From Desulfolithobacter dissulfuricans (lineage in GTDB: Bacteria > Desulfobacterota > Desulfobulbia > Desulfobulbales > Desulfobulbaceae), in assembly GCF_025998535.1 (NCBI RefSeq), contig NZ_AP024233.1, forward strand, positions 3,310,001 through 3,374,000: DNA of 64,000 nucleotides, in the 5' to 3' direction. The position numbers were made by a program, and so were the translations under genes. How positions within the stretch are numbered: the stretch's first letter is position 1; each line of letters opens with the position of its first letter. This document shows, in pieces, positions 16,766 to 25,964 of the stretch. The notes under the pieces were generated by a model, which saw only the letters and a program-made list of their open reading frames with translations, was not told the origin of the DNA and did not search any database.

Positions 16766-18859
16766 ATCGAGTAGGGTGAGGCAAGTTAATTACGCTTGCC
16801 TCATCCCTCTCACAGAACCGTACGTACGGGTCTCGTATACGGCTCCTGTTTATTTTCCTTCATATTGAAACAGAGATTCCAGTAGATACAGCACCAAGAT
16901 CAAAGAGACCCAAGCCCCGGTGTAAATATCCGTTGGGCAGGGCATAATGGCTCAAAGGACTTGCCGCATTGGCCCAGGAGTTCATTTTGATCGCATCAAA
17001 CTTCCCCCTGTATCCAAGCTGCCTCAGCCTGCGGTGAAGCCGATTGGGCTTCTTCCACAATTTCAGCTGGATGGCTCGCAGTCTTCTCCGAATCCATCTC
17101 ATCAGCCTTGAAAATTCTCCTGTGCAGTTCGCTATCCGGAAGTAGTTGGCAAATCCCCTCAAGAGCGGATTGAGATCTGCAATCACTTTCTCAAGATTCA
17201 CCGGGGAATTACGCCGGGTCATTGCCTTGACCTTTGCCTTGAAAGACTTAATCTTGCCTCGCTGGATTTGCGTATACTGAGAGCATACGGATACTCCCAG
17301 AAAGTTTACGCCCCGACTGCTGTGGCAGATATGGGTCTTTTCACGGTTGACAGTCAGCAGCAATTCTCCTTCAAGATAGTGCCGTGCCTGCTCAAGAGCA
17401 TTCTCGGCCGCTTTCTTTGATTGGCACAGAATCAGGATATCGTCCGCATAGCGGACTATTCGGTGGCCACGATTCTTCATGAATTGATCAAAAGAATCGA
17501 GATACACATTGGCTATCAGAGGGCTGATCACGCCGCCCTGTGGACTGCCGATCTCGCTAGCCGTAAATCCCGAATCCGTCATTACACCGCTCTTCAGAAA
17601 CTTCTCCAGGAGACCGAGGATACTCCCGTCCCTGATCCGGCGACGAAAGGCGCTGAGGATGAGATCATGGTCCAAGGTGTCAAAGCATTTGGACAGATCC
17701 ATATCAACTACCCACTTTCGATCGTAGTCACGGATAAACATCGTCGCCTTGGATATCGCCTGATGACAACTGCGGCCTGGGCGATAGCCATAGCTCGACG
17801 GGTGGAAATCCCGATCGAATATCGGCAGGAGAATGTCGAGCAGTGCCTGCTGCACTACACGGTCACGGACTGCTGGAATACCGAGCAACCGAACTCCTCC
17901 GGTTGGCTTGGGTATCTCTACCCGGCGCACGGCCAGTGGCTGGTAACTCTTTTCCCACAGTTCCTTCAGGAGACAGTCGATGTTGGCTTCGGCTGATGCG
18001 GCAAAGTCCTTGATGGACTGGCCGTCTATTCCGGCAGCTCCCTTCGCAGACCTCACCTTCCCAAACGCCTTGTGCAGAGCGTCCCTGCTCAGCATCCGGT
18101 CATACAGACTGTACCAAACGTCAACCATGCTCCTGTCCTGCGTCCCCATCCCTCCACTTCTGCCTGGAATCCCCGGGTCTTCACCCAAATGAGAGCGCCT
18201 TCTATCCCAATGGGCAATGTACGCTCAACTGTTCAGGTTACTCCGATGAACGGCCAAAATCAGCAGACGGCCTCTCACAGCATACCGCCGAAAATGTGCC
18301 CCGCCCCGTCGGGCAGCTTGTGTTCTGACTCCAGACCTCCATGATCTTCAGGGAACCTTCAAATAAACTTCATCCCTTCGCAACTGATACCGCTTTTGGC
18401 AAATACCAGCCCCTGTCAAACAACGCTGACAGGTCATCCCGGTTTTATCCTCCACGCTGTTACCAGGCTTCTCCGGCCGGGATTTCATCACTACTACGGA
18501 ATCATCTGCCACCTCCCACCGCTTCGGTAGGCCTTGGATCTCTCCTTGAACCTTCCTTAACTCTCGTACTGCAAGTACGCTAGGAGGCTTCCCCGGTTAA
18601 GGCGAACTCCCGGTGAGCAATCCCATCCTCAATCACGCCAAAGGTCTGACCAGGTATCGGGCTTCACGCTATTGTGCACGCTTACCCACCTATGACGCCG
18701 AATCAGGTTCACTTACGCTATGTACCGCTCACTTCCTATCGCTTCCTTCAGACCCTGCCGTTGCCAGCAACGCCCTTGCGATTCGGATTGTCTTCCCCTG
18801 GTCGGGGTGACGCCTGCGTTCCGCAGGCTGGGTTTGCCCGCCATGCCGGGCAAACACAC
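16766..18859 (-). mobile_element. Group II intron, copy B (both ends present)
   Basis: On the minus strand it begins GTGTGTTTGCCC at 18859 (matches the GUGYG group II start) and ends CTACTCGAT at 16766, with domain V at 16816-16846. The 5' exon is the T-tract of a terminator hairpin (18860-18888), the insertion preference described for bacterial group IIC introns, although the RT sequence alone does not let me fix the class. Its 3' exon is copy A. Length about 2094 nt. Confidence 0.9.
16860..18188 (-). CDS. ltrA: Group II intron reverse transcriptase/maturase (copy B)
   Basis: 442 residues, the same translation as copy A: RT fingers/palm with YADD, QGGVISPL, and the maturase domain; no endonuclease domain. 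It provides splicing and mobility for its own intron and could act in trans on copy A, except that copy A has lost its 5' splice site. Confidence 0.95.
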   Translation of the reverse strand: MGEDPGIPGRSGGMGTQDRSMVDVWYSLYDRMLSRDALHKAFGKVRSAKGAAGIDGQSIKDFAASAEANIDCLLKELWEKSYQPLAVRRVEIPKPTGGVRLLGIPAVRDRVVQQALLDILLPIFDRDFHPSSYGYRPGRSCHQAISKATMFIRDYDRKWVVDMDLSKCFDTLDHDLILSAFRRRIRDGSILGLLEKFLKSGVMTDSGFTASEIGSPQGGVISPLIANVYLDSFDQFMKNRGHRIVRYADDILILCQSKKAAENALEQARHYLEGELLLTVNREKTHICHSSRGVNFLGVSVCSQYTQIQRGKIKSFKAKVKAMTRRNSPVNLEKVIADLNPLLRGFANYFRIANCTGEFSRLMRWIRRRLRAIQLKLWKKPNRLHRRLRQLGYRGKFDAIKMNSWANAASPLSHYALPNGYLHRGLGLFDLGAVSTGISVSI

Positions 18860-18888
18860 AAAAGCAAGCGCGGCAACAGGGGCCGCGC
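18860..18888 (-). terminator. Rho-independent terminator used as intron insertion site
   Basis: GCGCGGC (18868-18874) and GCCGCGC (18882-18888) form a 7-bp GC stem around a 7-nt loop; on the minus strand it is followed by TTGCTTTT, then immediately by the intron's GTGTG. It is the natural terminator of the secreted-protein gene at 18964-19770. Confidence 0.8.
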
Positions 18889-18963
18889 CTGCTGATATAA
18901 CACGGAAAGACAGGCTGTTGTGCGCGGGTGGATAAGGGCGGATCCGGGCGGATCCACTTTCTG

Positions 18964-19770
18964 TTATGGAAAGAGCTGCCACAGGATAATGGGTGGGGGT
19001 GCAAAGCCCGGAGCGCATTTCTCTTCCGGCCAGAAACGGTTGCCGGGCTGCCGCTGGCAGTGGTGGGAACCACAGTCGATCACCCCCCGTCGGCACAGGG
19101 TCCGGCGCCACTCGTACTTGATGAATTTGACCAGTACCGGCTTTCCGGCCGCCCTGAAGTTCACCCGGCGAGCGGGCGACCAGGCGGATTCGCCGAAACC
19201 GGTGCCGGCGAAATTCCGCTTCTGCGACCGGAAGTGGTTGCGTCCCGACAGGTCGGACGGCAGGCTGTAGCGGCGCTCATGTCTCCGCTGTTTCTCGGGA
19301 AAGACAGCCACCCCGATGACTCCCATGGCGCTGCGATCACCCCAGGCGGCAGCATACGAATCCGATACGTTGGTGAAATAAAACCGACTCTCCCGTTCGA
19401 GGCTGGTCCGCCAGCCACTGTACTCGGCCGTTGCCCATGGCCCCAGGACATAGAGCGGCTCATTGGAACAAAGATCGGAACGGCGGCCGGAAATAATATT
19501 GCGTCCATCAACAGCAATCACCACCCCGATCCTCTCACCGGAGTTGTTCCGGATACGGATACGGTAACGCTCATCCCGGCGGACCGCGATATAGCTACGC
19601 AAGGCCCGTCCGGTGGACGGGGCCGGATACTGTTGCAGCTCGCCCCGGTGATCGGAGACAACCTCGACATCAATGGAATAGTGGTTCAGAGAACGGGCCT
19701 CGGTCTGCATGGTCCAGGTTAGAATCAGGGTAATGGCAACGGAAAATAACAGTGTTTTCTTGTTTTTCAT
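18964..19770 (-). CDS. Uncharacterised secreted protein
   Basis: 268 residues from the ATG at 19770, which has a GGAGG site upstream and is followed by a clean signal peptide (MKNKKTLLFSVAITLILTW, cleavage near QTEA). An in-frame upstream extension to 19956 would hide the signal peptide and is rejected. The mature part has a beta-rich stretch (YRIRIRNNSGERIGVVIAVD, then VLGPWATAEYSGW and RFYFTNVSDSYAAAWGD) that looks like a periplasmic beta-sandwich; the tail is Cys/His rich. Family not recognised. Confidence 0.75.
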   Translation of the reverse strand: MKNKKTLLFSVAITLILTWTMQTEARSLNHYSIDVEVVSDHRGELQQYPAPSTGRALRSYIAVRRDERYRIRIRNNSGERIGVVIAVDGRNIISGRRSDLCSNEPLYVLGPWATAEYSGWRTSLERESRFYFTNVSDSYAAAWGDRSAMGVIGVAVFPEKQRRHERRYSLPSDLSGRNHFRSQKRNFAGTGFGESAWSPARRVNFRAAGKPVLVKFIKYEWRRTLCRRGVIDCGSHHCQRQPGNRFWPEEKCAPGFAPPPIILWQLFP

Positions 19771-20429
19771 AATTTCCTCCCTGCACCGGCCAGGCCTGGC
19801 TGCCCTGATCCGGCTGCTTGATGAACAATGATCGGCCTGTTTGTCTCCAACATTAGGGCAGCAGCCTGAATGAAAAAAGACGATACGGGGCCAAACAGGG
19901 AGAAATTGAACCCGATGTCGGGTCGTCATGAATGAAAAAACAACAAGATAGAACAAAAGGCGCCGACTGTACGGAAGTACCGGTAACCGGACCTGAACAG
20001 GAGACTAACAGGGTTTACAGATGCTGCAGAACCATGATCGCCTGGACAACATGCCAGGAGGCGTCGGGAAAGATATCAGTTTATCCCTCTGCCTCAGCAT
20101 TCGTTTAATTGAACTGTGTGTCCAGGAGGACAATGCAAATAATCGTATACTAAATATGCAATTTTCTTGTTCACAGGCGGACGCTTTGCTATACCCATAA
20201 AAGAGGTACTTGAAAAAATCCCGATTGATACCGGCAGGCTGCCGTCTTTTTCCTGCCATATCCACAGCAAACAAGCCTGGTTCAACCTGTGGCATTCTCT
20301 TCCGGCTCAACCGGTTCGGGGAAATTGCCAGGTCTGTAATCTGTTTGCCGGCCGCAGGTCCTTCAAACCGAGCATCACTGCAAGTGGCCCGGTCTCCTGC
20401 GCTTGAGCAGACGCAACCACAGAAAAACA
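19771..20429. other. Gene-free stretch between divergent genes
   Basis: About 660 bp between divergently transcribed genes. Overlapping short ORFs here have no family features and no good ribosome sites. The stretch 20090-20240 is AT-rich and may contain the promoter of the TPR gene. Confidence 0.4.
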
Positions 20430-21977
20430 ATGAACAGCTCCATATTTCTGATCGCAGGCCTGCTGGGCCTGGCCATTCTTGTTCTCTTTCTGATCCTCAG
20501 AAAACGTTCTGCAGGGTCTCCACCGGCAGAAAAAACAGAAGCTCCCATCCCGCCCCCCACCCAGGAGCAACCGGTCGTGACCGAAGAACAGGAGGAGGAA
20601 GTTGAAGACGGAGAGATTGAACCGGTTGCCGAAGAAAAGGTCCCTGAAGCTGAAATCCCGGCAGAGGAGGATTCTGCCGGGGAAAAGGCCTCTGTCGAAC
20701 CTGGTGTTGCCGAACTGACGGAACAAACTGCCCCGCCCGAAGAATCCCAGGGGGAACAGCCCGCCGTCACCCTGTCGCTTGGTCTGTATGAACAGCGGCT
20801 GATGGGCTACCGGGAACAGCGTCTCCGCGACCTGACCAGGGCCATGGAAGAGGAGAATGAAGCGCAGCGGGAACAGCTCCAGGCGGAACTGGTGGTGGTC
20901 ACCGAATCGCTGAACTTCCTCGAAATCAGCTATGAACAGGAACTCGCCTGCCGGAAGCAGGCCCTGGAAGCTCTGGGCCAGATGGATCTGGCTTCGGAAG
21001 AGTATGAACAGGCCAGGGTGTCCATCGAAGAGGATGATACCGCTGTTGCCGGCCAGATACTTGATGATGTCGCGGCCAGAAATCCCTCCCGGGCCGCCCA
21101 GGCAGCCTACCTCAGCGGTCGCCTCGCCGAGTGCCGGGTCGATCTCAACAGGGCCATGGATCGATATGAACAGGCCGTGACCCTGGACGACAACACTCCG
21201 GAATATCTCCGGACCGCTTCCGCACTGGCCAGAAGACTGTACCGCCATAAGAAGGCACTGGCCTGGTCCCACCGCCTTGTCGAGCTACTGGAGGACGAAG
21301 GCGAGCACACGGTGGAACTGGCCCTGGCCCGCCGCGACCTGGCGTACACCTCGGCCCTTGTGGGACAGCACAAGCAGGCCGGCAGCCTCTACAAACAGGC
21401 CATGGTCAGCCTGTCCAAACTCAAGGGCAGCGACGATCCGGAACTGGGCATCTGCTGGCTTCAGATCGGCAAACTGCAGGAAGCCCTGGGCCGGTATGAA
21501 AAAGCAGAAGATGGTTATGTGAAGGCCCTGGCCATTGTGGAGAAGGTGGATGGCCACGTGGCCCTGGGAGAAATCCTGGAAAAACTTGCCGGGCTCTACA
21601 TGGAACTGGAGCGGGAAAAAGAGGCCATTCCCCTGTTGGAACGCCTCTGCGCCGTGAAGGAACAGTCGAGTAACCCGGACCGGGCAAGCCTGATCATGGC
21701 CTACAACAACCTGGCCGAGGCCTGCAGGATCTGCGGCAGGTATGCCCAGGCCGAGGAAAACTACCTCCGCAGCCTGGCCATAACCGAAGACCTGCGCGGC
21801 CCCGACCATCCGGCCGTGGGAAGCATACTCCAGGAACTGGGCAAGCTCTGCCAGCGACAGGGGAAACAGGACCAGGCCGAACAATACCGCCAGCGTGCCT
21901 CAGCCATTTTTCAGCGCCTCATGGAGGAAGAAGAAAAGGCCGGTCGACAGCAGGCCAGCCTGACCCTGCAGGAATAA
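20430..21977 (+). CDS. Membrane-anchored TPR-repeat protein
   Basis: 515 residues from ATG 20430; a TTG 9 codons earlier is possible, and neither has a strong ribosome site. One N-terminal membrane helix (IFLIAGLLGLAILVLFLIL), a Pro/Glu-rich acidic spacer (about 25-125), a coiled-coil region, and at least six tetratricopeptide-like repeats to the end (for example LGICWLQIGKLQEALGRYEKAE, YNNLAEACRICGRYAQAEENY). A scaffold for protein complexes at the inner membrane is the usual role; partner unknown. Confidence 0.85.
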   Translation: MNSSIFLIAGLLGLAILVLFLILRKRSAGSPPAEKTEAPIPPPTQEQPVVTEEQEEEVEDGEIEPVAEEKVPEAEIPAEEDSAGEKASVEPGVAELTEQTAPPEESQGEQPAVTLSLGLYEQRLMGYREQRLRDLTRAMEEENEAQREQLQAELVVVTESLNFLEISYEQELACRKQALEALGQMDLASEEYEQARVSIEEDDTAVAGQILDDVAARNPSRAAQAAYLSGRLAECRVDLNRAMDRYEQAVTLDDNTPEYLRTASALARRLYRHKKALAWSHRLVELLEDEGEHTVELALARRDLAYTSALVGQHKQAGSLYKQAMVSLSKLKGSDDPELGICWLQIGKLQEALGRYEKAEDGYVKALAIVEKVDGHVALGEILEKLAGLYMELEREKEAIPLLERLCAVKEQSSNPDRASLIMAYNNLAEACRICGRYAQAEENYLRSLAITEDLRGPDHPAVGSILQELGKLCQRQGKQDQAEQYRQRASAIFQRLMEEEEKAGRQQASLTLQE

Positions 21978-22137
21978 TCCCGATCCACTGCAACGCTTAA
22001 CTGTAGCCGTTTCACATAGTAGCGCTTGTTCGTTCGGGCGGAGCTACTTGATCTCGGCCCAGGAAGCCGAAACGCTTCTGCCGGGGAAGTGAGCATGGAA
22101 TGATATTAGGCGCTTTTTATCCTGCCAAAGCCGAAGG

Positions 22138-22232
22138 ATATACAGACAAAACGCACTCAATTTACTGTTTTTACGTTGTCAACACAAGGGACTGGGGCAG
22201 GTTATCCAGACCTGTATAATTACTTGTTATGT
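22138..22232 (+). other. Candidate attC remnant (R' box GTTATGT) at start of cassette 1
   Basis: GTTATGT at 22226-22232 fits the GTTRRRY-type core loosely and is the exact reverse complement of the box ACATAAC (24034-24040) that ends the ATPase cassette. To its left, CTGTATA (22212-22218) pairs with TATACAG (about 22138-22144), in the position of L boxes, and GACAAAACG/CGTTGTC may pair inside. A clear left R'' box is missing, so this may be a decayed attC or the array's left junction. Confidence 0.45.
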
Positions 22233-22259
22233 GTTGCGAAAATTACTAGGAAGTAAAAA

Positions 22260-23999
22260 GTGATAAAGAAGATCGAAATTGAAAACATCAAAGGTATTGG
22301 GGCAGACACACCAAATAAATGTTTTGAGTTTGACCTTTATCCCAATAAGCCAAATATTTTTGTTGCGCCAAATGGTTTCGGGAAAAGCTCGCTAGCTATT
22401 GCTTTTAAGTCCTTAAATCAAAACAGGATTAACCTTGATAGCGATCATCACTATGAAGAAAATGAAGATAATGTTCCGTCAATAGAAATATCATACATAG
22501 ATAATGATGGGGTTTTGCAACTGAAAACAGCTACAAACAATTCAAATGAAATTAAGGATACATTTGGATGGTTTGTAATCAACAGTCAAGTTTTCGCGAA
22601 AGCAAGACAATATGGTGGTAATTTTACGGCTTCAGCCTCACTTGAAACTCCCACTATTGTTTTGCAAAGCACAATACCACAAAATATAAAAATTGGTTAT
22701 TCAGTTAACAACCAAAGACATTCGTTTGGCAACAATGGCAAGGTATTACCCAATATCTCTGATATTTATGACAACAAAAAGTTTATGAAATCATTGTCCC
22801 AGGTGTTTACAACACTTGGGCGAATATCAAACCAAGGCGTCCAAAACAGAATAAACGCTTTTAAAGACAGAGTAAATGCACAACAAGGAACAAGAAACGA
22901 ACTACTAGAGTGGATTGATGATAATGAATTGGAATCTCTAGATAGTATTCCAAACTTAACTATAATTTCGCAGCTAATAGCCTCTTTTGATTTAGGATTT
23001 GAGAATGAATCAGAAATTCATTTAAGTGCTATTCAGATTGCCAGTGATTACAATGAAAATCGGTCTCAATTCAAATCAGCGGTTAAAAGGAAAATATACG
23101 AATTAAAAAAAGAGAAATGCATAAAATTATTCAACGACTTCAATTCAAGCTGGAAGTCATTCGTACCCAAAGAAAAAAACGGAAAACTAATTGCTGAAAT
23201 ACCAAAAACAATACACATATCAAATGGCCAACGAGATATAATGTGCTTTGTGGCATTGTTAATACAGGCTGAAATCAAGCTTACCAAAGAAAACAGTATT
23301 CTTATTATTGATGAAATTTTTGATTACTTAGATGATGCTAATTTAATTGCAGCCCAATATTACATCACAAAGTTAATAAAAAAATTCAAAACTAATGACG
23401 GGAAAAAAATTTATCCGATTATTTTAACGCACCTCAATCCACATTTTTTTAAAAATTTTACATTTAGCAATCAGAAAGTATTTTTTCTTCAACAAAAAGA
23501 AGCCAAAACAAATGAACATCTAAAAAAAATTCTAATAAAAAGGGAAGATCCATCTATTAAAGAGAACCTAGCAAAATACCATCTTCATTTTGACCCAACT
23601 GGCATCAACATACGGACTGAATTTGAAAATTTAGGGCTAAAACCAACGTGGGGAGTTTCTTCTAATTTTGAAACATACATCGATGAACAGTTTTCATTAT
23701 ACCTTGCCGAAGAGACTGTTTATGATCCCCATGCTGTCTGCTGTGCTATCAGGAAGAAAGTCGAAGAATTGGCATATAATCAACTAGATGATGCTATATT
23801 TAAAGATGAATTCTTAACCACCCACACTACCCCCAAAAAATTAAATTATGCTGAGGAAAAAGGCGCAATAATACCAGAAACACATTACTTACTTGGAATA
23901 ATTTATAATGATGGTTTGCATTGGAAAAATAATGAATCTGCAATAGCTGGTAAGCTTGAGAACTTAACCATACGAAAAATGATAAGTGAAATACAATGA
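22260..23999 (+). CDS. SMC/ABC-like ATPase, putative defence protein (cassette 1)
   Basis: 579 residues from GTG 22260, preceded by AGGAAG. An ABC/SMC-type ATPase head: Walker A APNGFGKSS at 36-44, signature SNGQRD at 321-326, Walker B SILIIDEIFDYLDD around 346-359, and an H-loop LTHLNPH near 392. The middle (about 190-300) is helical but too short for a long SMC coiled coil. The C-terminal 130 residues match no domain I know. Codon use is strongly AT-rich compared with the host. It occupies its own integron-like cassette, next to an AvcD-like deaminase and a retron, so phage defence is the likely role; no partner effector gene is in the cassette. Confidence 0.85.
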   Translation: MIKKIEIENIKGIGADTPNKCFEFDLYPNKPNIFVAPNGFGKSSLAIAFKSLNQNRINLDSDHHYEENEDNVPSIEISYIDNDGVLQLKTATNNSNEIKDTFGWFVINSQVFAKARQYGGNFTASASLETPTIVLQSTIPQNIKIGYSVNNQRHSFGNNGKVLPNISDIYDNKKFMKSLSQVFTTLGRISNQGVQNRINAFKDRVNAQQGTRNELLEWIDDNELESLDSIPNLTIISQLIASFDLGFENESEIHLSAIQIASDYNENRSQFKSAVKRKIYELKKEKCIKLFNDFNSSWKSFVPKEKNGKLIAEIPKTIHISNGQRDIMCFVALLIQAEIKLTKENSILIIDEIFDYLDDANLIAAQYYITKLIKKFKTNDGKKIYPIILTHLNPHFFKNFTFSNQKVFFLQQKEAKTNEHLKKILIKREDPSIKENLAKYHLHFDPTGINIRTEFENLGLKPTWGVSSNFETYIDEQFSLYLAEETVYDPHAVCCAIRKKVEELAYNQLDDAIFKDEFLTTHTTPKKLNYAEEKGAIIPETHYLLGIIYNDGLHWKNNESAIAGKLENLTIRKMISEIQ

Positions 24000-24033
24000 C
24001 CCTGCATCAGTATTTACCTATCAGCTTGAAACC

Positions 24034-24156
24034 ACATAACAAATCAATTAACTTGACCCGCGTGCACGCGCGTTTTCCTGAGTTTCCCTAAGCATTGTGC
24101 TACGCATAAATTTGGTTGCTAAACCCAAGGCGGGCAAGTGATCTCAAGCGTTAGGC
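24034..24156 (+). other. attC recombination site, 123 bp, between ATPase and deaminase cassettes
   Basis: R'' box ACATAAC (24034-24040) and R' box GTTAGGC (24150-24156) bound an imperfect palindrome. Exactly 10 nt inside each box, ACTTGACCCGC (24051-24061) pairs with GCGGGCAAGT (24130-24139) with one unpaired A on the left arm, the extrahelical-base arrangement that orients attC recombination. The length is close to that of Vibrio-type repeats. It lies 34 bp after the ATPase stop and 34 bp before the deaminase start. Confidence 0.75.
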
Positions 24157-24190
24157 GCTTGAAAATTGGGAGGCCAAGCGAGCTTTGATT

Positions 24191-25963
24191 ATGAAATTAG
24201 TTTTTACTGGATCGTTTGAAGATCTCCAAGCTGCTTTAGCAGGCGTTAATGGAAAATGGGACTCTTCCCAACCCAATAAGAAAGTACTGAGGGCGCGTGG
24301 AGGTGTGCTCAACTGGTATGTATCTACTGGCACCATACAGTTACAGGGAAAGGAACCGGGGAGAACTTGGTTAGAAAATCAAGCCAAATATGCTCTTTCT
24401 CCCAGTGAATTCCCATCAGAAGAATCCGACATTGAAGCCCCGTGGGATTCCGAATCCCCAGAGGAACCAACGAATGCTGACAGTACAGAGATAACACCAG
24501 CCGAGAAATACCTTGCTGGAGCCTTCGAAGAATCTGAGCTTGTAATAGGCATCGTTACAGCTGTTGGAACTGAGACCGAACGTGTAGTAACCCCATTGAC
24601 TGATCGGCTGAAACATTTTGGCTATGAAGTAGAACACATTCGCGTATCGACTCTTTTAACCGCCGAACACGCAGAAAACGAGTACGAAAGAATCAAGGGA
24701 CTCATGGCGGCGGGCGATGAAATCAGAAAAAACTCCGGGAACAACGCAATTCTGGCTTATGGTGCGGCCAAATTGATCCATGAACGGCGAGACGAAAGTA
24801 AAGCTAAACGGGCCTATATAATAAATTCGCTTAAGCATCCAGATGAAGTCGGGTTGCTACGCAAAATTTATGGCCAGGGTTTTTACCTATTTGGTGTTCA
24901 TGCCGACAAAGTAAGAAGGCTAAGTTATCTAACCAACGACAAGGGACTAACGCCGACACAAGCAGCCGAACTCACGGATATTGATGAAGACGAGAAAATC
25001 CCTCATGGCCAACGGACACGGGACACTTACCACTTGGCAGATTTCTTTCTGAACTTTGGAAAAAATGACGACCAAGTAAAAAACACCATACAGCGCTTTC
25101 TCGAACTGATTTTTTCCCATCCATATAAAAATCCAACCTTCGATGAATTTTCGATGTTCATGGCGTTTTCGAGCTCTGTTAGGTCAGGGGATCTATCTCG
25201 TCAAGTTGGAGCGGTAATAACCCGAAACCAGCAAATTATCGCCACTGGAGCAAATGAATGTCCGGTATCAGGGGGAGGTCTCTATTGGTCCAAGGTCGAC
25301 CCGGAAACCGGTGAGGTTATTGATTCTGGCGACGGCAAGGACTACACGAGAGAGCAAGACTCAAACAAGGCTGAACAGCAGGAAATCATCCAAAGCATCC
25401 TGAGCCAGCTCATTTCAGTAGCTGGTACAGATGAAGAACTAAAGGATAGGTTTACCAAGGTTCTTGAGCAGAGCCGTATCAGCGATCTAACCGAGTTTGG
25501 ACGTGTAGTGCATGCGGAGATGGAGGCCATAATTTCTTGCGCAAGGGCTGGTATCGATTGTGTGGATTCCACAATGTATTGCACCACATTTCCCTGCCAT
25601 AACTGTGCTAAACATATTATTGCTTCTGGTATTTCTCGGGTTGTGTATGTCGAGCCGTACCCCAAGAGCAAAGCATTAGAGCTGCATTCGGAATCGATAG
25701 AATTGAAGACTAAGCTGGATGCGGAGATTAATACAGATCGTGTTGTATTTGAGCCGTTCACCGGAGTTGGGGCCAGACGGTTTCTAGATTTCTTTTCTAT
25801 GAATCTTGGTGTGGGAAATAAACTTCGCAGAAAGAACAAGGATGGAACTACAGTATCCTGGGAGAAGAAAAATGCAAAGCTTAGAGTTCCACTTTTGCCT
25901 GCCTCATACCGTGATATAGAAGAAACTTCGGCTAGTTTGTATGCAAAAGTCACTGACGCCTAA
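24191..25963 (+). CDS. AvcD/DcdV-like antiphage dC(T)P deaminase with extra N-terminal domain (cassette 2)
   Basis: 590 residues from ATG 24191 (a TTG two codons earlier is possible). Residues about 1-65 are an extra small domain (GGVLNWYVSTGTIQLQGK) followed by an acidic linker (70-105). Residues about 115-300 are the nucleotide-binding-like half (ELVIGIVTAVGTETERV). The deaminase half shows zinc motifs HAE at 441-443 and PCHNC at 468-472 within a CMP/dCMP deaminase core (QVGAVITRN). Known relatives deplete deoxycytidine nucleotides after phage infection. The known AvcI inhibitor RNA lies upstream of avcD; here only about 35 nt separate attC and gene, leaving no room for it in the cassette. 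The stop codon lies inside the next attC box, typical for cassettes. Confidence 0.87.
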   Translation: MKLVFTGSFEDLQAALAGVNGKWDSSQPNKKVLRARGGVLNWYVSTGTIQLQGKEPGRTWLENQAKYALSPSEFPSEESDIEAPWDSESPEEPTNADSTEITPAEKYLAGAFEESELVIGIVTAVGTETERVVTPLTDRLKHFGYEVEHIRVSTLLTAEHAENEYERIKGLMAAGDEIRKNSGNNAILAYGAAKLIHERRDESKAKRAYIINSLKHPDEVGLLRKIYGQGFYLFGVHADKVRRLSYLTNDKGLTPTQAAELTDIDEDEKIPHGQRTRDTYHLADFFLNFGKNDDQVKNTIQRFLELIFSHPYKNPTFDEFSMFMAFSSSVRSGDLSRQVGAVITRNQQIIATGANECPVSGGGLYWSKVDPETGEVIDSGDGKDYTREQDSNKAEQQEIIQSILSQLISVAGTDEELKDRFTKVLEQSRISDLTEFGRVVHAEMEAIISCARAGIDCVDSTMYCTTFPCHNCAKHIIASGISRVVYVEPYPKSKALELHSESIELKTKLDAEINTDRVVFEPFTGVGARRFLDFFSMNLGVGNKLRRKNKDGTTVSWEKKNAKLRVPLLPASYRDIEETSASLYAKVTDA

Positions 25964-25964
25964 C
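25958..25964 (+). other. attC R'' box GCCTAAC closing the deaminase cassette
   Basis: GCCTAAC is the exact reverse complement of the GTTAGGC that opens this cassette at 24150-24156. The deaminase TAA stop (25961-25963) lies within it. The rest of this attC appears to continue beyond the IS110-family insertion, at 27640-27720. Confidence 0.7.

Noticed and set aside
16252-16868. Short plus-strand frames in the intron 5' regions
   Set aside because: They lie antisense to the structured domains I-III of the intron RNA and lack ribosome sites.
20005-20430. 141-codon leftward reading frame
   Set aside because: No family motif, no ribosome site, and it overlaps the promoter side of the TPR gene.
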